NCBI RefSeq assembly: GCF_964340395.1
Contig: NC_135562.1
Span: 3,489,634 to 3,553,633 of the forward strand
Source of the DNA: Glandiceps talaboti
Lineage: Eukaryota > Hemichordata > Enteropneusta > Spengelidae
Length of the DNA stretch: 64,000 nucleotides
Direction: 5' to 3'
A program made the translations under genes and the position numbers. Shown here in pieces: positions 63,225-64,000 of the stretch (the first letter of the stretch is position 1; the number at the start of each line of letters is the position of its first letter). Under the pieces are notes generated by a model, which worked only from the letters and a program-made list of their open reading frames with translations, was not told where the DNA came from and made no database searches.

Positions 63225-63389
63225 CAGTGTGCCCTCTAAGCCAATTTGACAGGCCACTGACACACACAATATCTAGTGATGCACCAAAATTTGATGTTCC
63301 CCTATTTCTTTCTATGTGGTGACTCACAAGAAATGCCAGTTTTCTCAGTTTGACCCACAACAACAAAAATTTGGCATTAGACGGCACTG
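63225..63389. mobile_element. hAT-like miniature element (family B) with 8-bp target duplication
   Basis: 165 bp from CAGTGTGCCCTCTAAGCC to GGCATTAGACGGCACTG. The ends are imperfect inverted repeats of the CAGTG type. The flanks are ATTATAAG (63217-63224) and ATGATAAG (63390-63397), an 8-bp duplication with one difference, the size left by hAT transposases. No coding capacity. A diverged relative lies at 2890-3049. Confidence 0.82.
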
Positions 63390-64000
63390 ATGATAAGTTC
63401 TGTGCAACAAATTCATATAAATAGGATTTCTAATTTTTGGTATTTTTAACAATTTAGTGAATAGATTGTGGTTTTCTGATCAAAAAATGATACTCTAGTT
63501 ACACCAGTACAGTTTTAACATGCATGGTGACAGATTCAAAAACAAAAAGTTTTTGCTCAAGATTTAAAACTTGTTACTACACCATCTACAGATAATATTG
63601 ACCATTAATTAAGAGATATACATTCTCGCAAAATAGAGCTGTTATTTCTGCTTCACTTCGACCAGCTCGTTAAGAACGGTACCGTAAAACGGCCGTGGTT
63701 TGCAATGATGGGGGATACATGTACAATGTATTTTTACAAGTAATTGACCAATTTTTAGTGAATACATGTTTGTATGTCTTTGGTTATTTGCTGAAATAAA
63801 TGTCCAAATTGCAGTTAGTGCAGGTTTACGTTTAGCTGTTGAAAGTACATTGAACTTTTACTAGTAACTGTTCAACCTATGTGAATTAAGTAGTTAATTA
63901 CAGTACTTTTCCCCAAACCGAGTCAAATCTATTTAATGAACTATCAAGATCACTGAGCCTGATCACAAGGTTTCATGTTGTTGAGATCAACACCATAAAG
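63390..64000. other. Non-coding stretch
   Basis: No gene or repeat recognised to the window end. Confidence 0.45.

Overview
The window looks like animal nuclear DNA, probably from an invertebrate. It is AT-rich and full of the TACATGTA word. It has many tetranucleotide microsatellites, minisatellites, short inverted-repeat transposons and a retrotransposon relic, and no operon-like packing of genes. The sequence does not identify the species. A marine deuterostome (hemichordate, lancelet, echinoderm) or a mollusc would fit, but that is inference.

I find no protein-coding gene, exon series, tRNA or rRNA that I can support anywhere in the 64 kb. Most long open frames lie in microsatellites or tandem arrays, where stop codons are absent because the unit lacks them. 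The region is best read as intergenic or intronic DNA.

Layout. 0-9 kb: ACAT, ATCC/ATCT and TG arrays, a 382-bp inverted-repeat transposon (2004-2385) and a nested repeat at 3.9-4.1 kb. 9-14.3 kb: an 11-bp array, a 40-bp array with a 120-bp higher-order period, a foldback element and a ~59-bp array. 15-23 kb: three old degenerate arrays, a 54-bp array, AT and ATGT microsatellites and a retrotransposon tail. 23-28 kb: degenerate repeats, a 35-bp array and a dispersed element. 28.7-31.4 kb: a large decayed dimeric array hosting two inserted transposons and a 209-codon open frame. 31.8-34.4 kb: dispersed repeats, a reverse-transcriptase relic and an inverted-repeat-bounded 46-bp array. 36.5-41.3 kb: arrays of 52, 52 and 63 bp, the last with a 168-codon open frame. 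42-47 kb: two inverted-repeat transposons and a decayed array. 47-54 kb: CA, TCTG and TC microsatellites, dispersed repeats and a strong hairpin at 52501-52583. 54.9-64 kb: dispersed elements, a 49-bp array that is decayed at one edge and homogeneous at the other, a transposon with flanking direct repeats, a ~300-bp decayed array and a small hAT-like element with an 8-bp target duplication.

No genes act together here. The notable content is repeat biology. Tandem arrays of very different ages cover much of the window, transposons are nested in arrays, and one array unit resembles the terminal repeat of a transposon family found three times in the window.
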